The notes under the pieces are model-generated. The model saw only the letters and a list, made by a program, of their open reading frames with translations, ran no database searches and was not told where the DNA came from. From Nereocystis luetkeana (Eukaryota > Sar > Phaeophyceae > Laminariales > Laminariaceae), in contig JARUPZ010000019.1 in assembly GCA_031213475.1 (NCBI GenBank), forward strand, positions 7,490,870 through 7,554,869: a stretch of DNA of 64,000 nt, written 5' to 3'. The position numbers were made by a program, and so were the translations under genes. Shown one piece after another: positions 34,201 through 44,913 of this stretch (positions are counted from its first letter, which is position 1; the number at the start of each line of letters is the position of its first letter).

Positions 34201-37200
34201 CGTACATTTGGTAACATGCAAGATGGCACACTCACTGGGAATAATTCCTGAGCTGGTTTTCTCCAAAAAAGGGGGGGGGGGGGGGGTAAAGGGGGGGAGG
34301 GGTGCTCGTGTACTCTACGAAAAATATGGCTTGGGAATGTTTGGCCGAGAAACTTCCACAGACGCGACGCGGGCGCATCGCGCGGCGCCTGCACTCCCCG
34401 TGGGTCCCACGGGGTGTGCTTGCTTGCGTGTTATCCGGTAGAGAGTGTATATGAGTGCAACCTGGACCAGAACAAAAGGGTCAGCAAGCCGCGCCGCCGT
34501 CCAACCCGGTCTGTAGTCGACGACGCTAATCTTGAAACAGTGCGAACTGATATTTGCCACGTGTGTATATATACATCGAAGTATATAAGTATATATACTA
34601 CGGATGGACAAGGTTGTTTCAAAACCCTCTAAAACATCGTCCAACCGAAAGTCCTCTAAAACACCGTCCGGCCGTAAATCCTCTAGAACATCGTCCGACC
34701 GGTCGGTTACCGCCGCTCGTCGGACAACGACTAGTTCTTGACGCATAACCACGTACTGGTATAATGAGGGGAAAAATAGAAGAAAAAAAAAACTGCGTTA
34801 CCTCTTGTGCGTACTGTAAGCAGCATCACGCCCTTTTACCTACTGCGGACAGCATCACACCCATTTACTACTGCTAATTACGGGGGACCATAGTTAATAG
34901 GACCCGATATTGTTAGTAAAATGGTTAAATATATAGGTTTTATGTAGACCATAGGTCCTATTAACTATGGTCCCCCGTAATAACATCATCACACCCTTTA
35001 CTCCACAGTCAGTTTAATTCGAAGCAGTTTGCCCCCCAAAACAAGTGTGGTTCAGCTCTAAGGCTCATTCTTATCGGAGAGCGTTTTTTCCAAAATTTCC
35101 AAAGTTTGGAAATAATTGGAGAAGTGTATGGATGTACGGAGGCGTTCTGTCACTATTCGTGAAATTCTCCAGAAGCAAAGATATCAAGTTCGTCAACATC
35201 CAATATTTGGAAAAAAAACAGGAAAATATGGAAGATTGAAAAATTGCGCGAAAAAAATGTCGAAAATTTGGAAAAAAAGCTCTCCGATAAGAAGGACCCT
35301 AAAACGCGGTACAGCGGGAACTACAGTACTACCTTCTCGTGGCAGACGTGCACGAGTCGGTTGCCGAAGTCTACGCCGGTGGTGGACCCGACCGCCCTCC
35401 CGGCCGCCGAGACAACGCTTCCGGTGAAGAAAACAGTCTGCGGGTTTTCCCCGTTGGCGTCTAGGCGTACTACCCTCCCGTCCCCCAGCCCCGTATACAT
35501 CTCTCCATCGTCCCCTTTCCGTTGAAGCGAGCACGAAGGGAAAAACGGAGATGTTGGAGCAAAGAAAAAACGGAGATGTTACGGAAGAGGGACAAGCGGA
35601 GATGTTAGAGGAGCAAAGGGAAAACGGAGATGTTACGGAAGAAGGGCAAACGGAGATGTTAGAGCAAAGGGAAAACGGAAATGGTAGAGCGGTGGTAGCG
35701 CTCATCGTAGATTGACAATGAAACTACAGTGTTTTTATTTTTTATTTTTAATGCATCACTTTCACTGCCCAGCTTAACTCGTAGGAGGCTATACCCTCGG
35801 CGGTCTTCTTCTGAACAAACCGCGGTCACAGGTGTCGTCCCTTCTCCCCCCCCGGTACGCGCCTTCCTCTTTTGTCGCGCATAGGGTTCGGCATTCCCAC
35901 TGCTCGTCGATTTCCATCCAGTGTAGCTAACTCACGCTTTCGCGCTTTCCGCTAATCAATTTTTATGCAAGAAAAGTCCTTACCAGTATGCACTCGGTGA
36001 GACTTGAACCCACAAATTGATCGTAGTAGGCACGCGGGCCACCTACTGAGGGGCATTTTTAACGACACCTACTTGGCAAATTTCTTGCCAAAATAGCAAG
36101 TTTATGGAAATGTGGACTTGCCAATATAGCAAAAAACTTGCCAAACTTTTTTTTTTATATTTTCCGTTCAGCTTCGTTAGCAAGTTTATGGAAAGTTCTA
36201 TCTGCTATTTTATTTCCTATTTTAGCCCAATCACGCAAACGCAAGGTTGTACAAACCAAACCACCCCACGACGCCCACGCTAGACGCGCTCTAACTTGTG
36301 AAATAGAGGGAGATACAAAGGATACCCGGTGGCATTGATCACAGCGATGATAGGGCTGGCGACACTGGCCGTGAACCCTGTCTGGATGCGACATGGGTGT
36401 CGTTTTGTGCGGGGACTAGATTAGAATCACAAACAGCAGCCGTCCCAACTTTTCCCAGGGGATTTTGGCCCGGCTGGAAGGACTGCCGACCTCTGAGGTA
36501 CGTGGGCTGCGCCTGGAGTCCTTTCTGCGGCAGCATGTACTCCATAGAGCGCGTCGGCGTGCCGTCGGCTACCTGCTGCTGTAAGGGGTTTTAATACAAT
36601 CTGAGGGCGTTATGATGCGAACATTTGCCAAATATTGCCACAGATACATAGGTAGTGTTTCACGATAGAAGGTTTCGGCAACTTTACGGAATTTCAGTCT
36701 TGCCAAATATCAACTTTTTTGCTATTAATAGTTCATTCGGTCGTTAGAAACGACCCTAAGCCACCGGGGACGCCGGCTAGGAAGGGGCAACTAACGGTAG
36801 GTGCCCTGCTGGCTCGTTTTTTTTTGGGGAGGGGGGCAAAGTTTCGAGCTACCCGCGGTTGTGTGCGGGGCCCCAGCACTACTCTGTGGGCCATAATCTC
36901 GACTTCGCCCGAACATAACAGCCTCCGTGGTCTTTGGCTTCATCGATGAACGCCTTGACCACAGAGAACAGACTTGGTAAACTCTGCGGGAGGTCTTCAT
37001 GTGCAGACACCGCGCCCCGTGCTCCAAACGAAGGCTTTGAGCACCCCGGGACATATCACGATGTAGATATGCTAGATCCTAAACGGCCGTTGTCAGGTTC
37101 TGTGCAGGCTCTGCACAGTACAGATGCAACCCCAGGAAAACGTGTCCTACGTCGTGCAGGTTATACGGCTCCCTCCAGGCAACATGAGCTAGATCATACA

Positions 37201-37248
37201 GGCCATACAGATCATACAAATCATCCATATCAGGGATCTATCTATCTG

Positions 37249-37279
<31 letters not shown>

Positions 37280-38415
37280 GTCGCGACAGATCTAGATCAC
37301 CAAGTGGGGTGATATGTTCGAAGTGTGAGTGGGTTGGGTCGGAAACATTGGTTGGTTGTACTCCATGGGTCGTACCTCACGGATCGGACAACTGCGGCAC
37401 CTCATGTCTTCGTGCATGGGCGAGTACTCCCAGCGGCGCTCGTGTCCCGACCGCAACGCTTGCCCCAATACATGCGTTAACTCCCTCACGCATTAATTAT
37501 ATCCCGCGAGCTAGCGCTGAGCGCAAAACACCTCATTGCTCCTCGGCTCTACTCGTACCGATGGTGATGCTGATGCTGAAGATCTAGATGTCGAGCTCCA
37601 ACGGACTTCGGGTAGGGGGCACCCTGCCAAATACCCTTCTGACGTTGAGTGGTTAGGCTAAAGACGTTACGTGGCATGCGTGTACGTTCTCCGACGGGTT
37701 CCTTTGAGGGGGAAGATCAAATCGTGCGCTTGATGAACTAAAGCTCTAAAAGGGCACTTCCATTGTCTTCGTTCACAATCGTGCCTCAGGCGAGTACGTG
37801 CAAAGTAGCTCATAGCTCACAACGACCCCGGGAGCATACGACCACTCACTTTGTTATGACACATGGGCGTCCCAAAATCGCAGCAAGCACGGCGCAACTG
37901 GGATTTTGAGGCACAAGCGCCTATCATACGTACATCGTACTCGTAGAGCTAATCGATTCGCGGTCTGTGCTATTATTAGCCGTAGATTTTGCGAGCTTCG
38001 GGAAGAAGAAAGCAACAGCCAGCTTGCCTGGCCCCCGAAAACCTCATGCGTGAAACTTTTGGCCGCAGCCCACCATGAAACATCTGACAACAACCCTTAC
38101 ATCCTCATTGTAAGAACGCCACGCACACCGGGCACGCCCGCAGCCTCGAACCCTATCAATACAACATGACTTACCCGCCAGGAATACTCAAAAAGGCTCC
38201 GCCGGCATGCTACAAGGCGCTGTTACGGTACAGGTACTTGCTGCCACACAACAGCAACGACCAGGTAAAACATGATCGCGTGAAAAATTGAACAAGGAAC
38301 ACGCACCTTCCGCAAAAGCCTCTGGCGCGATCAGGTCGCCCTCGTGGAGGTGTTCCGTCGCAACGAGGCGTTCGTTCGGCAGTAGGGCGCCCTCCAGGAG
38401 GGGGAGCTCGGTAGG
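25239..38415 (-). CDS. Strictosidine synthase-like / APMAP-like six-bladed beta-propeller protein, first exon missing
   Basis: Ten exons (minus): 38415-38307, 35514-35333, 34108-33959, 32677-32560, 29448-29390, 28166-28065, 27407-27212, 26734-26683, 26627-26508 and 25404-25239. All have GT and AG borders and agreeing phases (0-1-0-0-1-0-0-1-2-2). They give 417 residues plus stop, about the usual family length. Family signatures in order: LLPNERLVATEHL, DDGEMYTGLGDGRVVRLD, CGRPLGVRW, KLYILDAYHGLFELD, APLAFLNDFVF, GMVFLTDSS, GRLLRFDPRTG, LHFPNGVE, KLLVVESMRFRILEID, TSSLPGFVDGLAFD, GGKFVPRYGLVFVL, SMHDTTG and YTFLGSSQNPYLGRVRL. Animal and plant relatives are usually membrane-anchored or vacuolar/ER hydrolase-like proteins; the substrate here is unknown. 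The exon with the start codon and any membrane anchor must lie upstream of 38415 and was not found. Exon 26627-26508 rests on family match and phase, with a weak donor. Confidence 0.88.
27166..27201. repeat. CAA microsatellite in an intron
   Basis: Run of CAACAA units just downstream (minus sense) of the donor at 27211, inside the propeller gene. Confidence 0.8.
28485..28885 (+). repeat. Dispersed repeat RC, copy 1 (intronic)
   Basis: About 400 bp, closely matching 46527-46913 in the same direction: GTACTCGAT(A/C), CCATAGACC-type, TGCCGGGACGGAGCATG, CTTGCACCAAGCGCGAAGCGCCGTGAGGTG and GAGACAGCAATGGGAGTACTATG. Partial inverse copies lie at 59425-59610 and 61520-61705. Class unknown; no tRNA head or clear inverted ends. 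Confidence 0.75.
30667..30757. mobile_element. MITE family M2, copy 1 (intronic)
   Basis: About 90 bp that folds back on itself. Both arms carry CCTT(A/T)...G(G/C)(A/C)TGCAGTCCCGTTT and GG(G/A)GACA. A second copy at 62491-62579 has the same arms. No coding capacity. Confidence 0.7.
31128..31232. mobile_element. MITE family M3, copy 1 (intronic)
   Basis: 105 bp with inverted ends TTACGGGGG(A/G)...CC(T/A)AGTTAACAGGACC and a central TTTTTACTAACAATATTTGG. Other copies: 34878-34980, 39146-39250, 61894-62006, 62332-62436 and 63207-63311. Most are flanked by TA, which suggests a Tc1/mariner-type (Stowaway-like) origin; this is inference. Confidence 0.85.
31590..32135. repeat. 155-bp tandem repeat array with TGACGTCA sites (intronic)
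   Basis: Three to four units with anchors CCGAAAAGTGACGTCACGATTCCGG at 31661, CCGAAAAGTGACGTC at 31816 and the diverged form at 31972, spaced 154 and 156 bp. Each unit also has AAAACTGCGGGCAC and CCAATTTTCCAG. The first two keep a perfect CRE-like TGACGTCA. It lies in the intron between 32560 and 29448 of the propeller gene. Confidence 0.8.
33318..33421. mobile_element. MITE family M3, divergent subtype B (intronic)
   Basis: Same plan as M3 but the arms read GGGGG(G)CCATAGCAATCAGGACCCAT and GGTCCCGATTACTG. It shares its arm sequence with the copy at 62008-62117 (CAGCAATCAGGACCCATC). Confidence 0.6.
34878..34980. mobile_element. MITE family M3, copy 2 (intronic)
   Basis: Near-perfect inverted arms GGGGGACCATAGTTAATAGG around a TTGTTAGTAAAATGG core; lies in the intron 35332-34109. 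Confidence 0.9.
35071..35293. mobile_element. MITE family M1, full-length reference copy (intronic)
   Basis: 223 bp between inverted ends CTTATCGGAGAGC and GCTCTCCGATAAG. The left half has GGAGGCGTTCTGTCACTATT; the right half has GGAAGATTGAAAAATTGCGC. It ends 40 bp from the splice donor of the exon at 35514-35333. Confidence 0.88.
35742..36785 (-). mobile_element. SINE family S1, copy 3, split by a TIR element
   Basis: On minus, the SINE tail and body lie at 35742-36046 and the first bases of its head (GGCGTCCCCGGTGGCTTAG) at 36761-36785. Between them sits a roughly 710-bp insertion. Together they match S1 copies 1 and 2. In an intron of the propeller gene. Confidence 0.7.
36047..36760. mobile_element. 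TIR element of about 710 bp inserted into a SINE
   Basis: Inward-reading ends AGGGGCATTTTTAACGAC and AGGGTCGTTTCTAACGAC are imperfect inverted repeats. Inside are several CTTGCCAAAT words (36080, 36140, 36700) and no transposase. The target duplication is not clear, so the exact ends may shift by a few bases. Confidence 0.6.
37237..37280. repeat. TATC microsatellite (intronic)
   Basis: Ten or so TATC units with one TGTC variant. Confidence 0.9.
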
Positions 38416-39145
38416 CTGGTGGTCGTGGCAGGCAAGCAAGGTGTGTGCGGGTTAGGGACTGGCTCTCTTTTGACCCCGGTTTTATCCGCGGCGGGTCTAG
38501 ACGCCGGCCATAGAAGGCTGTTTCGTTCTGCGTGGGCAAAAGCATACCATACGAGTACCCTCAAGTAGTGTTGGATGTCGAACGAGAATGGAGTTGGATA
38601 CGATAACGCAACAAACAAGAAAACTAATCGCCAAGACTTTTGATTATTTTTTTGTACCTGGTACCTGGTACGTCGAAGCTTTCGTTCAGTGTCAGCATAA
38701 AAAAACACGGAGATGCCAGGGGGTGCAGGATAAAACACGTTCTCGATACCATACAATACATAGAAAGTTCGACGTTGACCGTGTGTGCTGTCTTCGTATT
38801 ACATCGTTCTTTCTTCGCAGCTTCATGAGCACACCCAGTGTCCGTCCTGATCCTTATTTTCCTTATCCAAGAGAGGTACTATTTCTGCGGTCACAGACCG
38901 TGAGGCAGAGGGAAAAAAACTATTAATAAGCAAGGAAAGCAATCGCAAAAATCACGGGTAAATAAAGCAAGTGAAACGCCAGCGTAGCGGGCAAGAGAGC
39001 ACAGCAACACAAGCAAGACTACATGCAGTACGTGGAAAATAAGAACGAAAGCACAATGGAAAAAAAAAACTAATCCTGAAATGAAACAGAATACAAACGA
39101 CGTAAGGAGTTCAGAAAGGCTGCTACAGACAGCAGTAGCTGCTAA
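38416..39145. other. Region expected to hold the first exon of the propeller gene
   Basis: On minus, the frame upstream of 38415 reads LLACHDHQ before the acceptor. I could not identify a Met-plus-hydrophobic exon that ends in phase 0 here. A hydrophobic minus frame at 39194-39448 overlaps a MITE and is doubtful. Confidence 0.3.
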
Positions 39146-39250
39146 TTACGGGGGACCATAGTTAATAGGACCAAATATTGTTAGTAAAAATGGTTAAATA
39201 TATAGGTTTTTATGTATACCATAGGTCCTATTAACTATGTCCCCCCGCAA
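39146..39250. mobile_element. MITE family M3, copy 3
   Basis: Inverted arms GGGGGACCATAGTTAATAGG and core TTGTTAGTAAAAATGG; the right end reads CCCCGCAA. Confidence 0.88.
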
Positions 39251-39841
39251 TAGCATGACGGCATAGGTACGCAAGAAAGACAGAAAGCTGCTGCATGGAC
39301 GAAGCAGCACGAAGGGGGCTCTTGATATCGGCATAAGGACGGCGGGGAGGAGAAAGGAAACACTGGGAGAGACAAGGAAAGAAACAAGAAGGAAGAGAGA
39401 AGGGAGCAAAAGAGAAAATCGTCCTCCAGGCGGGGATGATAGTAACATGGGTGCCCGTCCATACTAGAAAACCGATTCGGGAACTTAGCCACACCCTTTG
39501 CCGTCTCCTTCCTACTGTCGTCAATAGCGGTGTCAACTGTCAAGTGTCAGGTGTCAGTACTGCCGCTGTCGCCCCCCCCCCCCCCCCATTGAACAACTCA
39601 ACAAGAAACAAACAGTGACTGCTACGGTAGAATTCATGGGCTAGTCGAGCCGGTACCTAGCCACCCGATCTAACCTTTCGTTTCTGCATTCGTCGACAGC
39701 TGTATCAGGACGGCTTCCCCCCCCTCGTTGTCGCCGCTCTTGGCGTCCTCAGCCGCATGGCGCGGCCACCTTCTCTTAATTATTGTTTTCGAAATGTCGA
39801 AGCTTACACCCTGTACAACTGCGTACAACCAACAACTACAA

Positions 39842-40304
39842 CTACAGTACTAGTTGCGTTTAGTTGTCCAGGACAGGTAGTTGTCCGTCGACAACTATTA
39901 ATAGTTGCACAGGTTCTCAAAACAGTAGTTGACTGTAGACAAATAGTTGTGCAGATTTTCAAAACAGTAGTTGCCTGTAGATAAAATAGTTGCTCAGCTT
40001 CTCAAGGGAATAATTGTAGACAAATAGTTGCGCAGCTTCTTAACAGAATAGTTGTCTGCAGACAAATAGTAGCGCAGCTTCTGAAAACAATAGTTGTCAG
40101 TGGACAAATAGTTGCGCAGCTTCTCAACAGCATAGCTGTCTGTAGACAAATAGTTGCGCAGGTTCTCAAAACAGTAGTCGCCTGCCGACAAACAGTTGCG
40201 CAGGTTCTCACAACAGTAGTTGCCTACAGACAAATAGTTGCGCAGCTATTCAAAACATTATTACTAGTTGTCCAGCCAACTGTCGCCAACTAGTGCTACT
40301 GTAG
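39842..40304. mobile_element. Foldback element made of 42-bp tandem repeats
   Basis: Ends are inverted (CTACAGTACTAGTTGCG at left; CTACAGTAGCACTAGTTGG inverse at right). Inside are about seven units of roughly 42 bp built on ACAAATAGTTGCGCAGCTTCTCAAAACAGTAGTTG. Because 42 is a multiple of three, the minus strand stays open for 79 codons as a 14-residue repeat (LST.NY.F.KLRNY). A second array without clear ends is at 40845-41265. Confidence 0.65.
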
Positions 40305-40844
40305 TTTGAGAGAGCTGCGGAGATAGTCTGCTGTTTAAACAGCATGGGACAGCAACATGGGGAAGGGGTGGCGCGGTAGCGCTTGATGGCAGTCAGGCCG
40401 GCTGCGAGAACGAGTAGCAAGCTGCTGGGTGGTCTTTGGCAGATTTTTGCTTGTATTTGGCGACAGGAGTTGACACAATCTCTTGTCCACGCGGAATGAC
40501 TTGGACGGGGGGGGGGGGTTGGTGTGTGTTGTGTGTTGTTTTTGTTTCGTTTGCGTTCTGGTTGGCTTCAACTCGCGTAAACGATAGAAGTAATAGTTGA
40601 GAGGGATGGCAATACCCAACTACAGTCAGTAGTGCCATCATTATCTTTTTGGTTCGTTTCTCGGTTAACCTGTTCTTGTGTTTCCCGCCCCGATGAAGGT
40701 GTCTCAGATGCATGCGATTCCTTGATTTGAGTCTGTACTTTCCTGGTACCAATCTCCGCATGACATAAATTTACAGTAGGCTCCCTCCGATCCCCCGCGC
40801 CCCTCTCTAACTATTACAATTAACGCATGACGCAGCAATTTTCA

Positions 40845-41265
40845 CAAGTACGCGTCAGGACAACTAGCACAATAAGTTGCGCAGCTTCTCCAAACAGTAG
40901 TTGTCCGTAGACAACTAGCGCAGGTTTTAAAAACGGTAGTTGCCTGCAGGCAACTAGTTGCGCAGGTTTAAAAACAGTATAGTTGCCAGCAGACAACTTC
41001 GAGTAGTTGCGCAGGTTTTCCAAAGAGTAGTTGCCTGCAGACAACTAGTTGCGAGTTGCGCAGGTTTTCATAACATTGTTACAGTAGTTGTCTGCACACA
41101 AATATTTGCGCTTGTTTTCAAAAGAGTAGTTGCCCACAGACAAATACCGGCGCAGGTTTTCAAAAGAGTAGTTGCCTCCAGACAACTAGTTGCGCAGCTT
41201 CTCGATAGAATAGTTGTCTTCAGACAAATAGTTGCGCAGGGTTTTCAAGAAGTATAATATTAATA
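40845..41265. repeat. Second 42-bp repeat array
   Basis: Eight or so units AGTTGCGCAGGTTTTCAAAA.AGTAGTTGCCTGCAGACAA, related to the foldback element at 39842-40304 but more diverged, with longer spacers. Confidence 0.75.
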
Positions 41266-41972
41266 GTTGTACAGGGTGTGAAAACTTTCGATACGATATC
41301 CAACACTACCTTCAAGGTAATGATCGCGATGCCTTTCCAAGATCATCTCTCGCTGTCGCCTCGGAAACACCGTGCAATATGGACATAGAGCAACAGCTGC
41401 AGAAATGCACCAAGTATAGCTGAAAGCTGAACGTCAAGTAGTGTCGAGGACTGACAGCGGATGGTCTCACTGCAAGAGAAAATTGCGGCGCAACAGGTGC
41501 TTCTGCTTGTGGAGCTCAGAGCTCAGTACAAGAACTATCATCTACGACGCAGTACAAACACGAGCACAATTTACCGCAGTAGCTCACATTTCGCCACACC
41601 ACTGGCTCGAAAGGAGATTCAAGGCGCATGAAAATAGCGCCCGCTACAACCGCCAGACAGGCGCCTATCCTTGCTGCGGTGAAGCTAGAGCTCATGCTTC
41701 CTTCCCCTGCTCAGTACGCTCTGCGCACTGAACCGACTGAAACATGTTCTGCTCAATCTGAGCTACAAGGGAGTGCTAACTGTAGTTGAGGCATGTTTTT
41801 GCGGGGATGAAAATCAAGGATATCCAAGTGTTTTTGTTCGTCGTGCGCATTCCAAGTGTGCGGCGCATTTTGTTTCCGCTGTGTGCGTGAAGGACTGACT
41901 GCTACCAGGTAGTATCACTCTGTAGAGAGCAGGTTGGGGCATGATCGCCCGCCTGCCCACTGGACGAAGGAA
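41266..41972. other. Spacer before the RCC1 gene
   Basis: Holds only short frames. An earlier non-coding or coding exon of the RCC1 gene may lie here; an AG at 41931-41932 could be an acceptor. Confidence 0.3.
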
Positions 41973-44913
41973 ATGCGCAAAAAGAAGAAGGTCAAAGAGC
42001 CCGATCACGACGGTCGAGTTGTTAACGCGTTCACGTGGGGTACCGGCGAGGGAGGCCAGCTAGGATACGGCCTCGATGCTCCCATCTCGCAAGATGTTCC
42101 TCGGCCGGTATTCCCGATCGGCGCGGAGGTAGGACGGCATGCCGTCAGAGCGGCCGCAGGAGGTCGACACTCATTATTCCTGCTCGAATCATCTGAAGTG
42201 TTGGCATGCGGCGTGTGGGACGATGGGCAGCTCGGGTCCAAGGATCGACCCGTAGTGTTCGTTCCAGGGACAACTGAGGAGATGACGCCGCTGCCGAAGT
42301 CCCTCGTACCGCGAGGGATGGAGACTTCTCCCGTGCCGGTCAAGGTGCCCGCGAAACTCGTGGTAAAAGAGCTCGCCGCGGGTTTCGCATCGAGCTTCCT
42401 GTTGACGGATTTTGGCGAGGTGTGTGCACTACGCCAACATGTTTCTACCTGAACAACGTACGAGTACAGCAGTATAATACCCTGGTACCTGGTACGTAAT
42501 AGTAGTGCCCCGCTCGTCTGACGCAAGGTACAGCAGTAGTATTAATAGTAGGTGCTCTCTCTACGGCGTCGTCAGTTGATGGAACTCACGGAAACGCTGC
42601 GTAACGCAATTTTTCCACCACACGGTGCCGCGCGTACCGCACCTTCTTGACTGCCTGGTTTTACTCCCGCAGGTGTGGTCGTGGGGAAGTGGAAAGTTTG
42701 GCTGCCTTGGTTTAGGCGATCTCAAGAGTCGATGGTATCCCGGCCGCATCCCGTTCTTCGCTGAGAGCCAACCGGCGAGAGTCGAGAAAATTAGCGCCGG
42801 CAGTTGGCACGTCATGTGTCTATCACACAAGCAAGAAGTGTACACGTGGGGGCGAAACAATTGGGGCCAGGCAAGTCCGTGCTCATAACGCACTGATAGG
42901 AGAGCGTTTGTGCGGGGTCAATACTCGCCACGGTGCATACACACTTCGTCCATGGGTCCGTGTTTCTTTTTCAACAACGCAGTCATAATTCTCCGAGAGT
43001 CGGGACACTACTCTGTACTGCTGTAGCTGTGCGGTACCAGGTGTTGTGTATTACCTGGTATATAGTGCCGTAGAAAACTCCTGCTGTGCTGCACGTTGGG
43101 CTACTTCTGTCACAAGGAGCGAATGCACCTGTTGGGCCGTACCTCGGTCACAATGTGACTGAAGTATCCCAACAGGCACACTATATAGCATCTGCTGTAG
43201 GAGCGCATCCCATCCCAACCATTCTCTAGCTTATAATGATATATATAACCCAGGGATGAAAACGCGTTGCTGGCGAGAATCGAACCCGCGCACAACCTTT
43301 GTCGGTCATACCCGGCATGCCCTAATACGCACTAGCCACCCCCTCTTCAAGTTAGGTTGCTTTGGAATGATGACACGACGACGACTCAGAAGGCCTTTAC
43401 GTACCAGGGAACACTGACCGGGCCATGTCCTCTTGATGGACCCCCCCCCTCCGTTGCCTTTTATATCATTAGTACTCCAGCGGCCAATACACTACGCTGC
43501 ATTGTCCGTGCGCGTTTTATTTTTAAGTTTCCATCATCCCAACGTCGCCCCTGTTCTGTACAGCTCGGAAACAGCGAAACCAGCAAGTGTGAACCGAGCC
43601 CCGTAGCAACACGCTGGACCCAGGGAGAAACGCCCCTACAGATATCAGCAGGAGCGGAGCACAGCGTCGCCATGGTGGAAGTGCTGCGCCCCAACCGCCG
43701 TCGAGATATCGTCGCGTTTGCGTGGGGGAACCCAGGAAACGGCCGTCTCGGTTCCCAGCGGCAGCAAACGCACGCACGCCCCGCGGAAGTCGAGGACCTT
43801 ACCGAAGCGCTACGAAAATTGAAGCGGAAGCCCCTTAGCCTTTCAGCAGGCGGAACCCACACTCTAGCGGTGCTGAGCTCGGGGGAGGTGGCCGCTTGGG
43901 GTGGCGGGTGTTATGGGCAGCTGGGCGACGGCCATATGTGGGACAGGCCAGAATCGGTGATAGCATCGGGGTTGCAAGGGGTGCGATCGGCGAGTGCCGG
44001 CGCCAGGCACTCGATGGCTCTCTCGGTGGACGTTTCGGACACTCAGGTCTGGGGCTGGGGCTTCAACCGGTGGGGGGAGCTAGGGGGGGGAGACGAGAGC
44101 GTTCGGCTGCAGCCAAACCGCATCGGCGGGCTCGACGGCTGTACGGTGCGGCAGGTGGTCGCCGGGGAGAGACATACGATTGCTCTAACGAGCGGCCAGG
44201 CTCTCCGGGTAAAGGACTTGCGCGACTACCGCGGGTTCATCAACACCTTTAGAAAGGGCGGGTTGCTCGTGTACGATGCCCTCAAGAAAACAATGGCCGA
44301 AAAGGGCCTGAACCCTGATTGGCTGGACACGCCCCTCCTGGTCTTCCCGGGACAGCCAGGCATGACCGAAGCGGAGTGCCGGTTGGGCACGGGGGAGCCC
44401 CACATGGATTGGTGCATGGATACGGCGCCACCCGGTGGGGACGTCTTCGACAGCGTCAGGGGGGGGCACGAGATCGTGTACGTGTGTCGTCCCTGCGGGC
44501 TAGACAGGGTATGTCTAGCGTGCGCGCGAAAATGCCACTCGAGGCACTGTGTCGAGCCCGTCTTTCAGCTCAGGAACGCGGCGGAGCCTTGCGATTGCAG
44601 CACCACTCGCGGCATATGCGCATGCAGGTGGAGCACGATGCGCGAGCAGTTCCGAAACCTGGCCGCCGCCGGGGCGTCCCCGGGAAACCCAGCGCTGGGC
44701 GAGGACGGGTCGTTGCACCCGTCCGAGTTGAGGGAACTCCTGCAGATTGTCCGTGGGGGGGCAGCGTTTGTGACGTCAGACGATGTGGACGACGGGTTGG
44801 CGCAGCTTACCCAAGGCGGAGAGAGAGAGCGCATAGACTACCTGCCATTCGAGCGTTGGTACGAGGAGCACTTCAGTAAGATTGACGCAGAGTTAGACGA
44901 GGCCGACGCATGA
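41973..44913 (+). CDS. RCC1 seven-repeat propeller with UBR-box-like zinc domain and EF-hand-like tail
   Basis: Exons 41973-42419, 42673-42870 and 43564-44913 (TGA 44911-44913); both introns are phase 0. They give about 664 residues. Seven RCC1 repeats form a complete propeller (residues about 15-430): FTWGTGEGGQLG, CGVWDDGQLG, VWSWGSGKFGCLG, VYTWGRNNWGQ/LG, FAWGNPGNGRLG, AAWGGGCYGQLG and VWGWGFNRWGELG. The fourth is cut by intron 2. Residues about 517-574 hold Y.CRPCGLDRVCLACARKCHSRHC and EPCDCSTTRGICACRW, the Cys/His plan of a UBR box, which in known proteins binds N-degrons or other N-termini. The tail ALGEDGSLHPSEL is EF-hand-like. Intron 2 uses a GC donor (GCAAGT at 42871). The ATG at 41973 precedes a basic KKKKVK run; the frame is open upstream to a TTG at 41934, so an earlier exon is possible. 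Substrate and partners unknown. Confidence 0.9.
43110..43345 (-). mobile_element. tRNA-headed SINE, family S3 (in RCC1 intron 2)
   Basis: On minus the head reads GGTGGCTAGTGCGTATTAGG (A-box-like) and GCGCGGGTTCGATTCTCGCC (B-box-like), then a non-tRNA body with inverted CCTGTTGGG / CCCAACAGG words. The cloverleaf is incomplete, so it is not a tRNA gene. Only one copy is seen here. Confidence 0.55.

Noticed and set aside
37237-37280. CRISPR-like array
   Set aside because: Simple TATC microsatellite; no spacer structure anywhere in the window, and the DNA is eukaryotic.
36934-37587. 217-codon plus frame
   Set aside because: Crosses the TATC microsatellite (poly SIYL) inside an intron of the minus-strand propeller gene; no domain.
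42420-42672. Continuing the RCC1 exon through the GT at 42420
   Set aside because: The frame soon stops at 42450-42452; splicing to 42673 restores a perfect RCC1 repeat (FGE/VWSWG).
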